64,000 nucleotides of DNA, taken from assembly GCF_002161355.1 (NCBI RefSeq), contig NZ_NFHL01000001.1, positions 868,001-932,000 of the forward strand, read 5' to 3'. The notes beneath the pieces were generated by a model that was not told where the DNA came from, did no database searches, and worked only from the letters and a program-made list of their open reading frames with translations. Positions within the stretch are counted from its first letter, which is position 1. Each line of letters begins with the position of its first letter. Below are positions 63,814 through 64,000 of the stretch, piece by piece. A program made the position numbers and the translations under genes. The stretch comes from Lachnoclostridium sp. An76 (GTDB lineage: Bacteria > Bacillota > Clostridia > Lachnospirales > Lachnospiraceae).

Positions 63814-64000
63814 TATTGCTTTTTATAAATTGACCAATTCATACGATTATTTAAAAAGATACCAAATAAAAACCATAACAAGTAACACTTAACTCCTGGA
63901 CCAAATGGTGCTAACTGTTCAAAGACTCCATTCGTAATATAGACAATTGCCAACGATGAAAAAAACAAATAAAGTGGATTATAACGGTTAAATTTTCTTA
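63814..64000 (-). CDS. C-terminal end of a membrane protein, probable repeat-unit polymerase (Wzy)
   Basis: The frame enters from beyond 64000 and stops at 63814 (TAG). The visible 61 residues include LYLFFSSLAIVYITNGVFEQ and YLLWFLFGIFLNNRMNWSIY: two hydrophobic stretches and a short basic tail. Position next to flippase and transferase genes suggests the polymerase; membrane topology alone is supported. Confidence 0.5.

Overview
The window looks like a genome-plasticity region of a low-to-middle GC Firmicute, most likely a gut Lachnospiraceae-type Clostridium. This is inferred from strong AGGAGG-type ribosome sites, frequent GTG starts, the DUF6431/Mu-type transposon, the IS66/IS21/IS1634 set, and paralogous AAA/PD-(D/E)XK genes. 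No rRNA, tRNA or CRISPR array was seen. AT content rises sharply in the RADAR-like operon (about 29.4-37.5 kb) and in the right-hand capsule genes (about 55.2-64 kb), which suggests separate horizontal acquisitions.

Layout. (1) 1-5187, minus strand: a type III CRISPR-like effector operon (DUF6602 nuclease-like gene, Cas10-like, Csm3-like, Csm4-like, Csm5-like running off the edge) with no small-subunit gene between cas10 and csm3. (2) 5281-8333: a three-gene Mu/Tn7-type transposon (DUF6431, DDE transposase, AAA ATPase) with recognisable terminal repeats. (3) 8554-12552: an XRE regulator divergent from two translationally coupled membrane proteins of unknown function. (4) 12663-18485: three AAA/PD-(D/E)XK paralogues (a fourth at 27267-28961) with a pRiA4b-like gene between the first two. 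(5) 18614-22135: a SLATT-type membrane protein, an ATPase/TOPRIM pair of the AbiL/PARIS/OLD kind, and a lone ATPase. (6) 22207-25740: capE-capF-capG, making UDP-L-FucNAc. (7) 25774-27068: an XRE/ImmA pair. (8) 29439-37493: a four-gene operon, HAM1-SIR2 fusion, helical-repeat protein, RdrA and RdrB, that is RADAR joined to a Kongming-like effector. (9) 38007-54900: a nest of insertion sequences in which an IS66 element is split in tnpB and filled with IS21 elements, an IS1634 element, a 204-bp tandem duplication, a 5,171-bp tandem duplication, six 24-bp iterons and a recombinase remnant. (10) 55204-64000: capsule or surface-polysaccharide genes (HAD phosphatase, HMGL-like aldolase, KdsB-like CMP-sugar synthetase, flippase, Asp/Glu racemase, PP-loop protein, GT52-like and GT2 transferases, a probable polymerase end).

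How the genes work together. The two polysaccharide blocks (6 and 10) are probably parts of one surface-polymer locus, now separated by a defence island and its transposons. The strongest candidate for a new system is block 8. There a predicted adenosine deaminase, known in RADAR to make inosine nucleotides, shares an operon with an ITPase-fold (HAM1) domain fused to a SIR2 NADase domain. The HAM1 domain appears to lack the catalytic aspartate, so it may sense inosine nucleotides instead of destroying them. The type III-like module of block 1 is the second candidate.
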